Below, one piece after another: positions 12,112 to 23,642 of a DNA stretch of 64,000 bases (positions within the stretch are counted from its first letter, which is position 1; every line of letters begins with the position of its first letter). The translations under genes and the position numbers were made by a program. Source of the stretch: Ceraceosorus guamensis (lineage: Eukaryota > Basidiomycota > Exobasidiomycetes > Ceraceosorales > Ceraceosoraceae). The stretch is from positions 124,001-188,000 of the forward strand of contig NW_020290012.1 in NCBI RefSeq assembly GCF_003144195.1, in the 5' to 3' direction. The notes under the pieces were generated by a model, which was given only the letters and a program-made list of their open reading frames with translations, did not search any database and was not told the origin of the DNA.

Positions 12112-12131
12112 GCTGCTGCTGCTGCTGCTGC
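12112..12131. repeat. CTG triplet repeat
   Basis: An uninterrupted CTG run of about seven units lies in the divergent promoter upstream of the PalI-like gene. It falls in no supported coding exon. Confidence 0.85.
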
Positions 12132-12640
12132 ATCATGCCGCTTCGCGTCGAAAAGTCCGCCATGGCGGGCGGGCCTTGGCTTCGATCGATCGCTGCTGTA
12201 TACAACAGTCACGAGTCTATAAGGCGTACACCGTGAGCGACGGCGAGGGCGTGCATGCGCCTTATGCAGCAGCTGTATAGCGCAGCGCATTAAGCAGCAG
12301 CAGCCGACGAGCGTCGTTCCGCTCGGGTGCGCAAGCAGCATGCATGCATGCAGCAGCGGTCATCACGCGGTCGCATTCAACTGCCTCGCCCGCTCCGCGT
12401 GCTCCATTCGTGATTGTTGTCTTGTGATTTCTGCTGCAGCAGCGCAGCGCATCTCTGTTCGTCGATCTTCATCTTCATTGTCACTCCGCCCCCTCCGCGC
12501 ACGCTCTTTCACACTTGCTGTCGTCCCTTTGACAGACCATCACTCTCGACGTCAACGCGCAAATCAGCACTTACAAGGCTATCGAGCATTGCTTGCCAGC
12601 ACAATCAAGTTACACTCCCACACCAAGAGAAACTCCTATC

Positions 12641-14135
12641 ATGGGCAGAAGAGCATTCTGCGTTCCCGCGCTGGTCACGGGCTTCTTGGCTTTTGCTCTG
12701 CTCTTGCTGTCCACCATCAGCACTCCTCTGGAGGGAGCCAACAGCTCTCCATTCTACGTGGTGCAGGGTACGAACCTCAACAATGCCACCGACAGCGCTA
12801 GCAATGCGAATCAGCAGAGACAGCTCAGCTCGATCCGCGTGAGTGGGGACGGTCGCTAAGCAGCTGCGGATACACTGTGACTGGAGCAATCTCTGGTGTC
12901 AGCGAATCGTTGAACATGGTCAGCTTGGAGTACAACGCGTGCAGGGCGAGGGAGCAGGGCATATAGGCGGTCCTGCAAGGGAAGAGAAGTGATTCGGCCT
13001 GCCGTCCAGAGCCCTAGGCGAGGAGGGAATCAACAGTTGGACGAAATAATATCCGCATGCTCCATCAGCTGGCCTACTCACAGAGATGGATAGCTTTCCG
13101 CTTCCCCACGAGCGCACACTCTGGGCTCACGCTGATCTGAGCTGCCTTTCATTGATCTAACAGCTTGGCAATTGGGGCTACTGTACTAAAGGGACAGGCG
13201 AGGGTGGCTTCTCCTACTGCAGCGACAACCAGGTGAGTGCTGCAGGCGTAATACTGCGTTGGGCTTTGAAGGGCAAGCTCAGAAGGACATGCAATTGATC
13301 TGCTACGCATTGTCTTTGTAGCATGCATACAATGTTACTTTGAACTTGGGCTCCAACGGCACGGACATTGCAAACGAAGATCAATCCGCCTACCGCTCGA
13401 CTGAGATTGGTCCTTCCTGGACCCGAGGTCTGGTGGTTGTCGTAGTCGCATTCGTCTTCTGTGAGTGCTGCTGTCCAAACGCGATCTTCGCCGCGGCGCC
13501 ATGCTCATCTTGCTCCGGCAATACGCATCACTGCCACAGCCATCATCGCATTTGTCCTCTCTTTCCCTCCTCACCTAATCGTTCAGCTAGTCGCTTCTCT
13601 GATTTGGCTGCTCACTGCCGTGCTCGCGCTCATCGCTTTCGCCATTCAAATGTGAGCCAAGTTTCCATTTGCAACGTTGCCAACAGCCTCGGATCATTAC
13701 TGACGCGTGGGTCTTGCGTTCACGTTTGCCGCACACAGTGCCCTCTTCATCTACACGCGTCAGCGACTGCAGCGCATCTCTCCCGACGCGTCTGTCATGC
13801 CAGGGTATGTCTGATGTGTGATTGCGATGGAGCACGTTTGCTCCGTTTACTGATTCTCATGTCGTTTTCACAGCCCCTCGTTCTACCTAACGCTCATCTC
13901 GATTCCTCTGTCGCTCTTCAGCGCCATTACCGTCTGCTGCGGCTACCGCAAGACGAAGAAGGAGGACAGCTACGGCGGCTACAAGGCCGGATCTGGAGCT
14001 AGCAAGCCTGCCAGGTTCAACCCTTTCAAGCGCAACAGAGGAGCTAACGCTACTGATGCAAGCGGATCTTCCATCCCCTTGTCCTCTCGACAGCGTGTCA
14101 TGCAAGCTTTCGAGAAGGACAACAGTCAGGCTTGA
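12641..14135 (+). CDS. PalI/Rim9-family (SUR7-like) tetraspan membrane protein
   Basis: The start at 12641 gives MGRRAFCVPALVTGFLAFA, a first membrane segment. An exocellular loop follows in which spliced exons join SSIR to LGNWGYCTKG and then FSYC, the hallmark G-x-W-x-x-C of the SUR7/PalI family. Two further membrane segments are carried by the exons at about 13420-13460 (RGLVVVVVAFVF) and 13560-13650 (LIVQLVASLIWLLTAVLAL), and a fourth at about 13875-13945 (YLTLISIPLSLFSAITVC). The cytoplasmic tail begins with CGYRKTKKE and ends with a Ser/Lys-rich stretch at the stop 14133-14135. In fungi PalI/Rim9 assists the plasma-membrane pH sensor of the Rim/Pal pathway; SUR7 relatives mark eisosomes. 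About five introns interrupt the gene. Assignment to the family is firm. The choice between Rim9 and another member is inference. Confidence 0.82.
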
Positions 14136-14798
14136 TTCGGGCTCTTCCGATTCCTTGCGGCTTGCTTGCCTTGCCATTTCGACATTTGTGTCCGCCCGTC
14201 ACCCCGGGCTCGTGGCTGTCTTCAGTCCGCTTCTCGAAGGACGGAGATGTTTTCTTGACCACATGTACATACATTGCGAGGACGTCCAAGCCCCACTGAC
14301 ACCTGCTTGCACAGTCTGCAAACTCGAAATGCTCAACTTGTTATCCCCCTCGCCTTTCCGACCCCATCTATACCGTCCATGCGCCCTTTGCGTCTGCGTC
14401 TTGGCGTCCTTGCATCTATCGGAGGTGCTCGCCGCTACGGTGAGCTTTCCTCGAGCACCTCTTTTCTCCCTCGCCTGCAACACTCTTGTGCAAGATTCGC
14501 GCACTGCATGCAAGTCATGTAAAGATCGGACCACCTAGGCCCCGACTCGACGACGTGCGCAAGTCTTACACAGTGTCGACAAGCCAGACAAACGTCAGAC
14601 GAGCTCAGGGCTGCGCATGAGCGCAGAGTACGAGTAGTGGTGCAGTCGAATCGACATCGTGACGCACTGTGCAGAGAGCACGACGCTCAAGCACGATAAC
14701 TGCAGCTCTTCTGAGATCTTGAGGTCGAGTCGAGGAGCCGAAGCCCGACAGGCGATGCAACACCACACCTATGCAAAGTCGTCGGCGTCGCGTGTTGT
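14136..14798. other. convergent intergenic region (3' ends of PalI-like and JIP5 genes)
   Basis: These 660 bases lie between two stop codons of convergent genes. Open frames exist but are low-complexity and show no domain. I expect 3' untranslated regions and nothing else. Confidence 0.5.
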
Positions 14799-16655
14799 TC
14801 AGAATCCGGCAAAGAAATCGTCGTCCGCTGCTTGACGCGATTGCGCTGCCTTGCCGCTTGCAGACTGCGTCTTGCTGCGTTTGCTCGGTCTTTCGACTGC
14901 CGCTTCATCTTCTGAAGCATCTTCTGCGTCAGGGTCGCCCGCCTCTTCTTCGTCGTCGATATCAGACTCAGCGTCAGCGCCATCGTGAGGAGGAGCGTCT
15001 GTTTGCTTCTTTGCTCTAGGAAGCGCGTCCGCAGCAAAAGAGGAACTCAAATCTCCTAGCGCAGCAGCAAAGTGTTCTTCTCCGGTATCCTGTTTGTCTC
15101 CTTCATCCGAGGAGCTAGCTCCTTCATCCTCATCCTCATCAGATGCAGGTTCCAGCAGGCTCCCGACATCCGTCAACTTGATCTCTGGTCCGTGTCCCAC
15201 ACTAGCTACCCATCCTTCCTTTCTCGCTATCCTCTCCACGGGAAGCCCATTATGATCCGCGACCACTCCCAGCAACTTGTTGGGCAGCACTTGGACCACC
15301 CGTATCAGTCCGTCCGAAGAACCGGTCAGAACCGTGTCTTGATCCAGCATGCACAAGGCGTCGACAGATTGTGGATGCCCGGGGATGCGATCCACGTGAT
15401 CCAGTAAGCCGCGGGACGGGGCCCAAACGGACAGCATCCCCAGCTGTGTCCCCACCACAAGCTTGTTTCCGCTGAACGGAGCAAGGATATATACATCAGC
15501 TTTGATGTTTCATGTGTCAAAGGGCTGGCACCTTGCGTCGCGCTGTACTCACCGCTTGATAGCAGCGACGCCCAACAGCTCGTCTTCTTGATCTTCACTG
15601 ACTTCCACGGCAGAGGGCCCAACACGCGGGTCGATGACGGACAAGGTGCCATCGCCGCTGCGATCAGAAGGTAGCAGCGAGGCTTCAGTCAGCTTTTTGC
15701 GTCTCTCGTGAATCAAGGCACACAAAGAAGTTTCGCTCACCTGGTGACCACTAATCTCTCCCTCCCCAGCTTCTCCGCGCTCTCGTCCTCCTTGGCGCCC
15801 AGACCTCTCAGTTGCCTCCTCTTGACCTTTTTAGCCTCCCTCTTTTGTGCCTTTCTGATCTCGTCTGGTCTTTTCTTCAACTCCTTTGGCGGAGTAAGAT
15901 CTGCAACGTGTATCATGCAAGTAATCCAATCGAAGTGGTGAGAATAGCTTCGAACAGCCCCGGCTGAGAGGCAAGATTGGGCTGCTTCGCTAGTGTTCTT
16001 GCTCGGCTTGACGCTCGAGCTCGATCCGGACAGAGCATTCTTGGGCGGGCGACGTGGATCCCAGAGCGCCACTACGCCGTCATCATCGCCAGTAGCAAGC
16101 AGCGAGGAGGACACGGGAAGAATGCGAGAAGGAGCCGCCCTGCGAGGTGAGCAAATGAGAGTCAGAGCCGTCTGACACACCTTGCCAGATCGAGACATGC
16201 AGAAATCGCGCCAAGCGCATTGCCTCCACCCACGAGTGCGCTTCCTTCCATTGCTGCACCACACTGCCTGTTTCGGTGTCTAGCCTGGACAAGCTGCCAT
16301 CCTTGGAGATTACCCAAACTGAATCGCCCTGCTCATCGAACGCTGCACCTCTGCATGACTTGTTGGTCGGTCTGGTAGCCCATAGCTTGGTGTGGCTTTT
16401 CTTGCCATGAGGCCATGTGCTGCTGCTGCCGCTCGCTGAGCTTGACGCCTCTTCATCCTCGTCTGAGTCGTCTGCTTCATCCAGCTTTGCATCATGCCCC
16501 GCCGCTGCCTTGCCCTTTGGTACGCTTGTTCGCTCGGATGGGCTGTAATCTAGCAACTGGACTTTCCCCGATACGAGTGAGGCAGCTATGAGAGACGTGT
16601 CTGCTTGAGGATGAAAAGAGACATCCAAACAATCGGAGGAGAGGGGAATGTCCAT
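14799..16655 (-). CDS. JIP5: Jip5/WDR55 WD40-repeat ribosome-biogenesis protein
   Basis: The start MDIPLSSDCLDVSFHPQ at 16655 matches the conserved beginning of Jip5/WDR55 (M-x-x-PLSSDPFDI-x-FHP). An in-frame ATG at 16805 would add 50 unrelated residues and is less likely. WD-type blades follow: LIAASLVSGKVQLLDY, DSVWVISKDGSLSRLDTETG, LLATGDDDGVVALWDPRRP, GDGTLSVIDPR, TQLGMLSVWAPSRG and TVLTGSSDGLIRVVQVLP, spread over several exons. Insertions rich in Asp, Glu and Ser, and a Lys/Arg-rich loop near 15810-15900, suit a nucleolar protein. The C-terminus is acidic, then basic, and ends DDDFFAGF, resembling the family's FFADL-type end. Jip5/WDR55 acts in nucleolar pre-rRNA processing. The gene is convergent with the PalI-like gene and divergent from the Dbf2-type kinase. 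Confidence 0.85.
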
Positions 16656-17668
16656 GATCGGGCGAGGTGTTGGGTGTTGCGCCTCTCCGTTGATTGGCAG
16701 CCTACATGCGTGCTTGCAGAGCTTGTCCGTTTCGCAAGTTGCGGTGCATTGAACTTCCTTGATGTTGAAAAAGACCAGCCGATCAGCGGGGCGTGTGAAG
16801 GACATGAGGACGTTACATTCCCAGCGAAAGGACTAGTCGAGTTGGTCGCTCAAGCTGCAGAACTTAAAATCTGACTGAATCGAGCATATATCGGAGGGGG
16901 CGGGGACTTTTTGCAGCACAAACACGTGATCCAGAGTCTGTAGCCACGTGATCAACAAAGTCCAACACCTGCTGTGCGCGCGCGATTCGCGTGCACGGCG
17001 CGCGGTAAGAGCAGAGAGCAAATCAACACAAAACGCGTGCACGCAGGGCGCACAACAACAGCCAACAGCCATGATGCATACCGTACAGGTCTGAGCGTCG
17101 AAGTTGGGCGGACGCAGACGCGGGTGTGGCACGCATCCGCACGATTTCGTAGATTCGCCATTGCGCTGTGATGATTGGTGATTCCACGTTGGTAGTCCGC
17201 TCGGCAATGTGGGAGATCGATATGCCTCACCTCACGAGCTCTGGCATGGTCGTGTCGATCGTCCTCTTTTGCCCCACAAGCACACTAGACAAGATAGACG
17301 CGAGCCCAACTTTTCCTCTCCTAACATCTTGGCTCTGGGCCGCTACGGTAGCGCTAGTCGCCTCTCCCGACGCCTGCTTCATCCTCCCTCCCATTGCGTC
17401 TATCATATACTTGACTAGCATTCGAGCATCAGTCTGACGTGTGTTGGCTTCAGCTAGCGCAATACTCAGCTGAGAGCCTGCTGCCAACAAATCCACGCCA
17501 ATTTGGCACTCGCAAGTCCGCCTCTCCACCATCACAACGAGCGCACTGAGCTAGACTTTGCGCTGGCCAGCACACCATTCATCCTTCTCGCACTTTCGCC
17601 GACTGGACGCTCCACTCACGCCTTCAACCTCCACCCTTGCGGACACCACCGGAATCTCTTTCTCCAAC
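16656..17668. promoter_or_regulatory. divergent promoter region between JIP5 and the Dbf2-type kinase
   Basis: About 1 kb separates the two start codons. A frame contiguous with the kinase is open from 17558, so the kinase could begin there. No other coding signal, repeat or RNA gene is evident. CACGTG occurs at 16924-16929 and 16945-16950, a bHLH-type E-box core present twice within 27 bases. Confidence 0.45.
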
Positions 17669-20127
17669 ATGGTGGGCGCTCCAGCAACGCGCGTGTTGCT
17701 TCCCTCATCCAACTCCAACACCTCCTTGCCTCCCACCTCCCCAGCTTTGAATGGCAAAGTATTCACCAAGTCTGGAGCGACGGAGACGAGCAAAGCCCCA
17801 CCGTCGCCCGCTGCCAAAGTCAAAGCAGCAGCAGCGGCAGCATCGGCGGCTTCTGTTGCGGGAGTTGGCAATGCATCGAGAATCGCGCATGGGGGCATGC
17901 CTAGTCCTGACCCTCAGAACGGCGCCAATGACAATGAGTCAAAGAACAGTTGGAGGAGCTGGAAGAGGGGAGAGGGCCTTCAAGCGTGGGAAATGGATCT
18001 GCTCAACAAGCCAGAGGTCAAGAGGAAGGCCAATGTTGCTCAAATGTGTGAGTATCGGCCGCTAAAGTCGAGCTGCGTCGTCTCTCGGCAGCAGCGAAGC
18101 GTGAGAGCCGGCTTGTTGTGAATCATCTTCCCAGAATCGCGGTACGATCGAGCAGCGGAGATGTCTGACGCCCGCATATACTCTCTTCCAAAACTTATCC
18201 CGTGATGCATAGTCTTCCTGAACAACTACTTCGAGTCTTTGCGCTACCTCTCCAATCGCCGAGCTCGCACGACCGCATTCAAAGCCGCTCACCCAGGCCC
18301 CCTCGAGATGACCGGCTCCTCCGAAGCAGCTTCGTACTTGGGCAGAGAGAGAGCGCTGCTCCGCAAACGCAGAACGAAGCTCAGACTCGACAGTTTCCAC
18401 ATCATCGCTCAGGTTGGACAGGGCGGATACGGGGAGGTATTCTTAGCTAGGAAGAAGGACACAGGACAAGTTTGCGCGCTCAAAAGGCTCAGGAAACGTG
18501 TGCTGGTCAAGATGGACGAAGTACGACATGTGCTCACCGAGAGAGACATTCTGACGGCGACGAACACGCCTTGGCTTGTCCGTCTGCTCTATGCATTTCA
18601 AAATAAGGAACACGTCTTCCTGGCCATGGTGAGCACGCCGACGGCCAGCCTCAGCTCGTTTCGAGACGTTTGCTCACCCAAAAATTCCGATTTATGCGCA
18701 CATCTTGTCCGTCTGGCCACAGGAGTACGTGCCTGGAGGTGACTTCCGCACTCTGCTTAACAATAGCGGTGTGCTTCAGTTGGAATGTGCTCGCTTCTAC
18801 ATGAGCGAGATGTTTGTGGCTTGCAATGAGCTTCACAAGCTAGGCTACATTCATCGTGATCTTAAGCCCGAGGTGAGTTGATGCGCGTCCAAACGCGAGT
18901 GCCTACAGTGATGTTCAGTCGGTTGGCCTTGCCCTATTCGCATCTTAGAACTTCCTTGTGGATGCCACTGGCCACATCAAGCTGACTGACTTTGGTCTAG
19001 CCGCTGGTGCAATCAACCCCGGTCGACTCGACAGCATGCGAGGCCGAGTGAGTGTGACTTTGACAGCTTGAAGCAAATGTGGTCTGAATCACGTTCCGCT
19101 GACTTTCTTATGGCTGCGATATGCCCGGAACAGCTCGACGCCGTCAAAGACGTGGACCTGGTCTACCGCACACCTCACGAGCGCTCTTCCCTGTACAAAC
19201 AGATGAGAGCTCAGAACGTGCAGCACGCTGATTCCATTGTCGGTAGTCCGGACTACATGGCGCCGGAAGTTCTGCGCGGCAAAGACTATGGTGTAGGCGT
19301 AGACTACTGGTCTCTCGGCTGCATCCTCTTTGTGAGTGCCAGCGCTTGGATCTCCAGATGGTTTTCGGCAGGCTTTGATCACATCTGACTGCTGACGAGA
19401 GGTATCTCGCCTTTTACAACTTGCTTGGCACCTGCAGGAGTTTAGATGCAGCTTCCCGCCTTTCTCTGGAGGATCGCCCGATGAGACTTGGGCCAACCTG
19501 AAGAATTGGCAACAGTGCTTGCGTCGTCCAGTCTACACGAAGCCCCAGGATTTACAATTCAACCTGAACGACGTTGAGTGGAACGTGATGACAAGGTGAG
19601 GCATATTGAATCCGACACGAGCAGAGTTCTGCGAGCTCACAGTGGATTCTCGTCTGTACCCAACCTGCCAAGTTTGATTGCTGGGCCCAAGGAGCGTCTC
19701 AGCACCTTAGCAGCTGTGCAAGCCCATCCATTCTTTGCGCCTCTGGACTTTACGAAGCTGAGAGAGGTCAACCCGCCCTTCTTGCCGCAACTGGAAGGCG
19801 AAACGGATACTGGTTACTTTGACGATTTCAACGAAGGCTCAGAAGACATGGCCAAATACAAGGAGGTCTTTGAGAAGGCGAAGAATGTGGATGCGGTCAA
19901 GGAGGGCAGCGCTGGCGGGCGTGGCATGTGGGCTGGCTTCACCTTTGGAAAGAACGTGAGTAGCGTATGAAAGCCGACGTATCGCTCGGTACCTTGGCTG
20001 GAATTGAGCAACGGCGAACCAACTTGCTAAAAGAATGGATCGTACCTTTTTTTTGCAGGTCAACGCACCGCCCAACGAGGCTTTCTTCGACAAAGACGCC
20101 AACGACGTCTTTGCCACCCTCATCTAA
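17669..20127 (+). CDS. DBF2: NDR/LATS-family AGC kinase, Dbf2/Sid2 type
   Basis: This is the terminal kinase of the mitotic-exit/septation-initiation network. It has a low-complexity N-terminus, then the Mob1-binding region ([16 protein letters not shown]), [15 protein letters not shown], and the glycine loop [15 protein letters not shown]. It also has VCALKRL (catalytic Lys), [10 protein letters not shown], the join [17 protein letters not shown], catalytic HRDLKPE joined to [16 protein letters not shown], and an activation segment [16 protein letters not shown] with a potential regulatory Ser. The C-terminal hydrophobic motif is MWAGFTF, and the last exon ends at 20127. The LRLDS, NKEH and [11 protein letters not shown] sequences match Dbf2/Sid2 better than Cbk1/Orb6. 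The subdomain-IX exon reads [14 protein letters not shown] where relatives have LFE-C/F-LAG-x-PPFSG; a small exon may be missed near 19340-19437. ATG at 17669 (MVGAP) or the in-frame ATG at 17558 could be the start. Confidence 0.92.
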
Positions 20128-20853
20128 CGGCGCACCTCTCCACATTGCCAGCTTCAGCGCTCCGAGTGCCACACCGGGCACTTTGACGACTTGTACAGAT
20201 GACAACGGAGACGCAGGCTTTACGAGCTGCTTCACTTCCCCGCACGTCGCAGCACCGCTCATCTCTCTAACGACCCCCTGCCTCTCTAGCACCATCATCG
20301 CGTTGGCTTTTCCTTGTACCTTGTCTATACAATACTCCTCTAGATCTGACTTATGACCCGATTCTCAGAATCGAATGACTTGATAGCGCACGTGCGACAG
20401 CGAGTTGTACAGCGACCACAGCGGGCAAGTGCGACGCGTCATCGTCCTCGATTCGTCTTGGGCGCTTTCTGTACTTGGACAGTGAGAGTGGCTGCTTTTC
20501 GCTCTGGTCGAGCCATACGTGTTCCGTCGGCTATCTGGCACTCAAACTACGTCACGATGGGAGCACGAAGAACAAATGCGTTCAGAATTTAGGCAAGGTA
20601 CATTGGGGCGTGCTCCTCGTTTGATTTGAACCCAAACCAAGCAACCCACGCAGAATTTCAGTGTTAATGAACCCAACTCGCCAGCAGGGGAAAGCAGGTG
20701 AAGAGAGAAATTGACGCTCAACTGAAAGAGAGTAAAAGAAAAGGATGGAAATCGAGAGTACAGTGACAACTTTCTTTGAGAACAATTCTGGACAAATTTG
20801 GGAGCACCACGTCCTCGACGTGAAGCAAGAGCGCCAAGACACATCTTGTCGCT
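20128..20853. other. convergent intergenic region (3' ends of kinase and septin genes)
   Basis: These 726 bases lie between two stop codons and should be 3' untranslated sequence plus spacer. No domain, repeat or RNA gene is visible. Confidence 0.5.
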
Positions 20854-22606
20854 CTAATTCGTTGCCAGTCTGGTTTCCAAAGCCTTCAAAGACTCTTCAC
20901 GAGCAACGAGCTCTTGCCTCTTCTCTTGAATCTCGCGCTGCACGCGCAATTCAATCTCGCGCAGTTTCTCCTGCAGAGCGTCCCGATGAGCGATGAGGGA
21001 GCAAGTGTCATGGTGTCAGAGGTCTTTCCCGGTTTCGCGCTAGGATGCCCGTACTCACCTCCTCCTTGCGCAATTGCTCCTCCTTGAGACGGACGCTCTG
21101 ATTTGCCAGCTCGTCCGCTGGCATCGCCGTGTCGGCATAATCAGAGTGAACAGTACGCGAGAGCTGCGAAGCGACATATGCGAGCTCCGTCAGTATCGGT
21201 TCCGGCGACCTTGAGGAGTATGGCGCGGACTCACCTTCTCGGTACGGTAGTTCTCGTACAGGAAGTCGTGGGTGATTTCCTTGAGATCGGTCAAATGGGT
21301 GCTGCACTCGGTAGCAAAGAACGCTTGATCAGCTCGAGCAACGCTAATTGCTGAGACTCAATGTTGACTCACCTGAGCAAAGCAGACCTCAAGCGGGCAA
21401 AGTCCGAATGCTTGGGGTTGTCGACCTCGACGATGCCCCAAGGGTATGTGCGAGCCCGAACGGGCTGACCGCTGATGACGACCTCCTCTTCGGATCCGAT
21501 GACGGCGAAGGGCATCAAAGCTCGGAGCTCGGAGTTGTCGGCGATGGTCTCCTCATCATCCTCCTCGACATCGTAGGGGAAGTTGTAGACGGGAATTCCG
21601 TAGTGCTCGATGTCTTCCATCACCTGAAGGCGAGTCGGAGTACGTGATTGTCTCAGCACTTGGACTCGGTATGCTTGACTCTCGCGCATCGGCAAGGTAG
21701 CACTTACACGTCGCTTGAAGTCCTTGCGCTCCTCATGAGTCATGGTGTCAGCCTTTCCGATGACGGGAATGACGTTGACCCTGGGGCTGAGTCGTCGCAT
21801 GAGCTCAATGTCCATCTCTCGTAGACTGTGACCAGTGGGGGTGATGAAGTAGAGCAGAGCGTGGACACGATTGTCTCTGAAGCGGGGGTTACGCTTGATA
21901 CGGCTCTCCTCGGCCAGAATGTCATCGTACTGTCTGTCGAGGAATCCAACGATCTCCTGAAAACTGATGACATTTTGAAGGGTGGGAGGGCAACTTCGCA
22001 TCAGTCTTGCCTACACTCGACCTCACAGCTAGCTGCTCAATAGTGCAGCTCATTTGCTGCCACTTACGCGTACTCGTTGTCGATGTTCTCGCCGAAACCG
22101 GGTGTATCAACGATAGTCAAGCCAATGCGCATACCATCCTCTTCCAGCTCTGCGCGAGGTAGAGTCAAACGATCGAACACCGGGTCAGTTCAAGTATTCC
22201 CGCCTCACGCCCAGCTCCTCCGATGGGGCAAGCATTAAGTAGGTCAAGACCGCGGAAGGTGGCCGCACATGCGCAAGCACCGTACCTTCTCCATATCAGC
22301 CGCGTTGCCGTGCAACGTTTTTAGGCCCCAGTCCTCTGGCCTTTTACTGCTGGCTGCTTGCTAATACCACGATTCCGTCGTATCCGCACCTATTCGCGGC
22401 TCATGAGACTCACCAACGTTGACAGGCTTGATACGAATTCCCTCCTCGATGTGCGCAGTGTCCGGCTGATCAGAGATCTTATGGCCTAGAACGTCAGACT
22501 CGCACAGGGTGTTGACAAAGGTCGTCTTTCCTGTACCGGACGCTCCCACCACCATGAGGCAGAAGGAGACTCCCTTCTTGGCTGCGCGACGTGTTCTCGA
22601 GTTCAT
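20854..22606 (-). CDS. CDC11: septin, Cdc11/AspA type
   Basis: Septins are GTP-binding filament proteins at the bud neck, septum and hyphal tip. The start MNSRTRRAAKKGVSFCLMVV leads into the G1 P-loop GASGTGKTTF, then AHIEEGIRIKPVNV and a join to an exon reading DGMRIGLTIVDTPGFGENID (G3). Next come FLDRQYDDILAEESRIKRNP and YFITPTGHSLREMDIELM, then VIPVIGKADTMTHEE (G4). The septin-unique element is RARTYPWGIVEVDNPKHSDF. The tail is a coiled coil (VRLKEEQLRKEE..., ending TRLATN) just before the stop at 20854-20856. The AEESRIKRNPRFRDNRVHALLYF signature fits the Cdc11/AspA group best; other septin groups cannot be excluded without a tree. An in-frame ATG further upstream may exist, but MNSRTRR resembles the usual N-terminus. 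About six short introns. Its neighbour across a convergent gap is the Dbf2/Sid2 kinase, a functional partner in cytokinesis in other fungi. Confidence 0.92.
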
Positions 22607-23642
22607 CTTTGCTCGTACGAAGCCTGGTCGATGGGCTGAGGATGGGACTTGGTCGGGAAGGCGGACTCGTGCGTCCTTTTGGCCGGTGTTGAGCCAAAGT
22701 ATCAAGTTGATGGATCAAAGACGGATTCGGTGTCTTGTCGTGAAATGCGGTGAATGGCAGACGAGATCGAGATGAGATGGGTCTGCACACGAGTAGCGGA
22801 AGTGAGAGTGACGGAAGATGAGGGTGAGACGAAGTGTGACGATCCCAAGCCTTGTCGTTCAGTCACCAGTGAAGCATCCAGCCGCGCGGCGGACGCACGC
22901 AGCGACAGCTATAGGACGTCAGCATATGGCTTGACTCGCGCGGCCAGCTAGGCTAGCACGCACCATCAAGCAGTCGCCGCGTCTTGACTACAGACGTAGC
23001 GAGCGCTGCCGCATTGCAAGGCACGTCCACCAGCAGCTGTAGGCTGGTATAGCTGCTGTATGGCCAAGCCAGCCGAACGCGCGCACGGCTCCTCAGTCAA
23101 CTACAAACCTTCGCGAACGGATACCGCAAGGCTATAACTTGGTGCTGCAGCAGCTGCTGCTGCTGCATGCTGCTGTGCCCAATCCTTTCCACCATTTGGA
23201 CGCGTCCGAGTCGTGAGTGCTCAAGTGCATGCTCGGTCCCTCATGCAGGCCTTAATTGCTGCAAGCATCGTCTTCTAGCCGCGCGGTTGCTGATGCTGCG
23301 TGTTTGGCGCGCTGGCGAGCGAGAGCACGCACCGGTACGCGCAAACACGCTCGACGTCGTGGTAGATTGTTCGAGACCGCTGTGGTTGCATGGTTGAGCC
23401 GCCCCCTCACTGACTAGCGGCGCATGAGCCGTGAATTTCAAGATTGCATTATGGAGCGCAGAGCTCCGTTGCGGGGCGGGACTTGGTCCTACCATTCGCA
23501 GCCTCTGACTCATGCGTATGCTTTCACTTCCCCCGTGTAAGCCTGCTTCACAGTCAAGAGTCAAACACAAAAGTCAGATGTCGGCGCCCGCCACATCTCA
23601 GAACAAGACATCGAGTTGGTAGGTCGGGCTTCAAAACTCGCT
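22607..23642. promoter_or_regulatory. divergent promoter region between septin and METTL14-like genes
   Basis: About 1 kb lies between the two start codons. It holds a compound CTG/CAG stretch at 23143-23174 and GC-rich spacer with GCGCGC patches. No coding signal is apparent. Confidence 0.45.
23143..23174. repeat. GCTGCAGCAGCTGCTGC-type compound triplet repeat
   Basis: The sequence is gctgcagcagctgctgctgc followed by tgcatgctgctg. It mixes CAG and CTG units and is partly palindromic. It sits in the divergent promoter, outside supported exons. Confidence 0.75.

Larger units (their letters stand above)
10769..12640. promoter_or_regulatory. divergent intergenic region between ERG27-like and PalI-like genes
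   Basis: These 1.9 kb separate two divergently transcribed genes and should contain both promoters. They contain a dense block of the GATTCGTGATT/GATTCACG motif with ATTCTG units at 11154-11201, further single copies at 11656-11668 and 12406-12416, and a CTG triplet run at 12112-12131. Open frames here are Arg/Ala-rich, unspliced and without recognisable domains, so I do not call them. Confidence 0.5.

Noticed and set aside
11847-12341. 164-codon minus-strand frame with an ATG in the ERG27/PalI gap
   Set aside because: It translates the CTG repeat as poly-Ala, has high Arg/Cys and no family resemblance. It is most likely chance.
14056-14538. 160-codon plus-strand frame overlapping the end of the PalI-like gene
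   Set aside because: It overlaps the last PalI exon in another frame and then runs through 3' untranslated DNA, with Cys/Ser/Leu-rich text and no domain.
16083-16805. Upstream ATG at 16805 for the JIP5 gene
   Set aside because: The added 50 residues do not resemble Jip5/WDR55, whereas MDIPLSSD at 16655 matches the conserved N-terminus.
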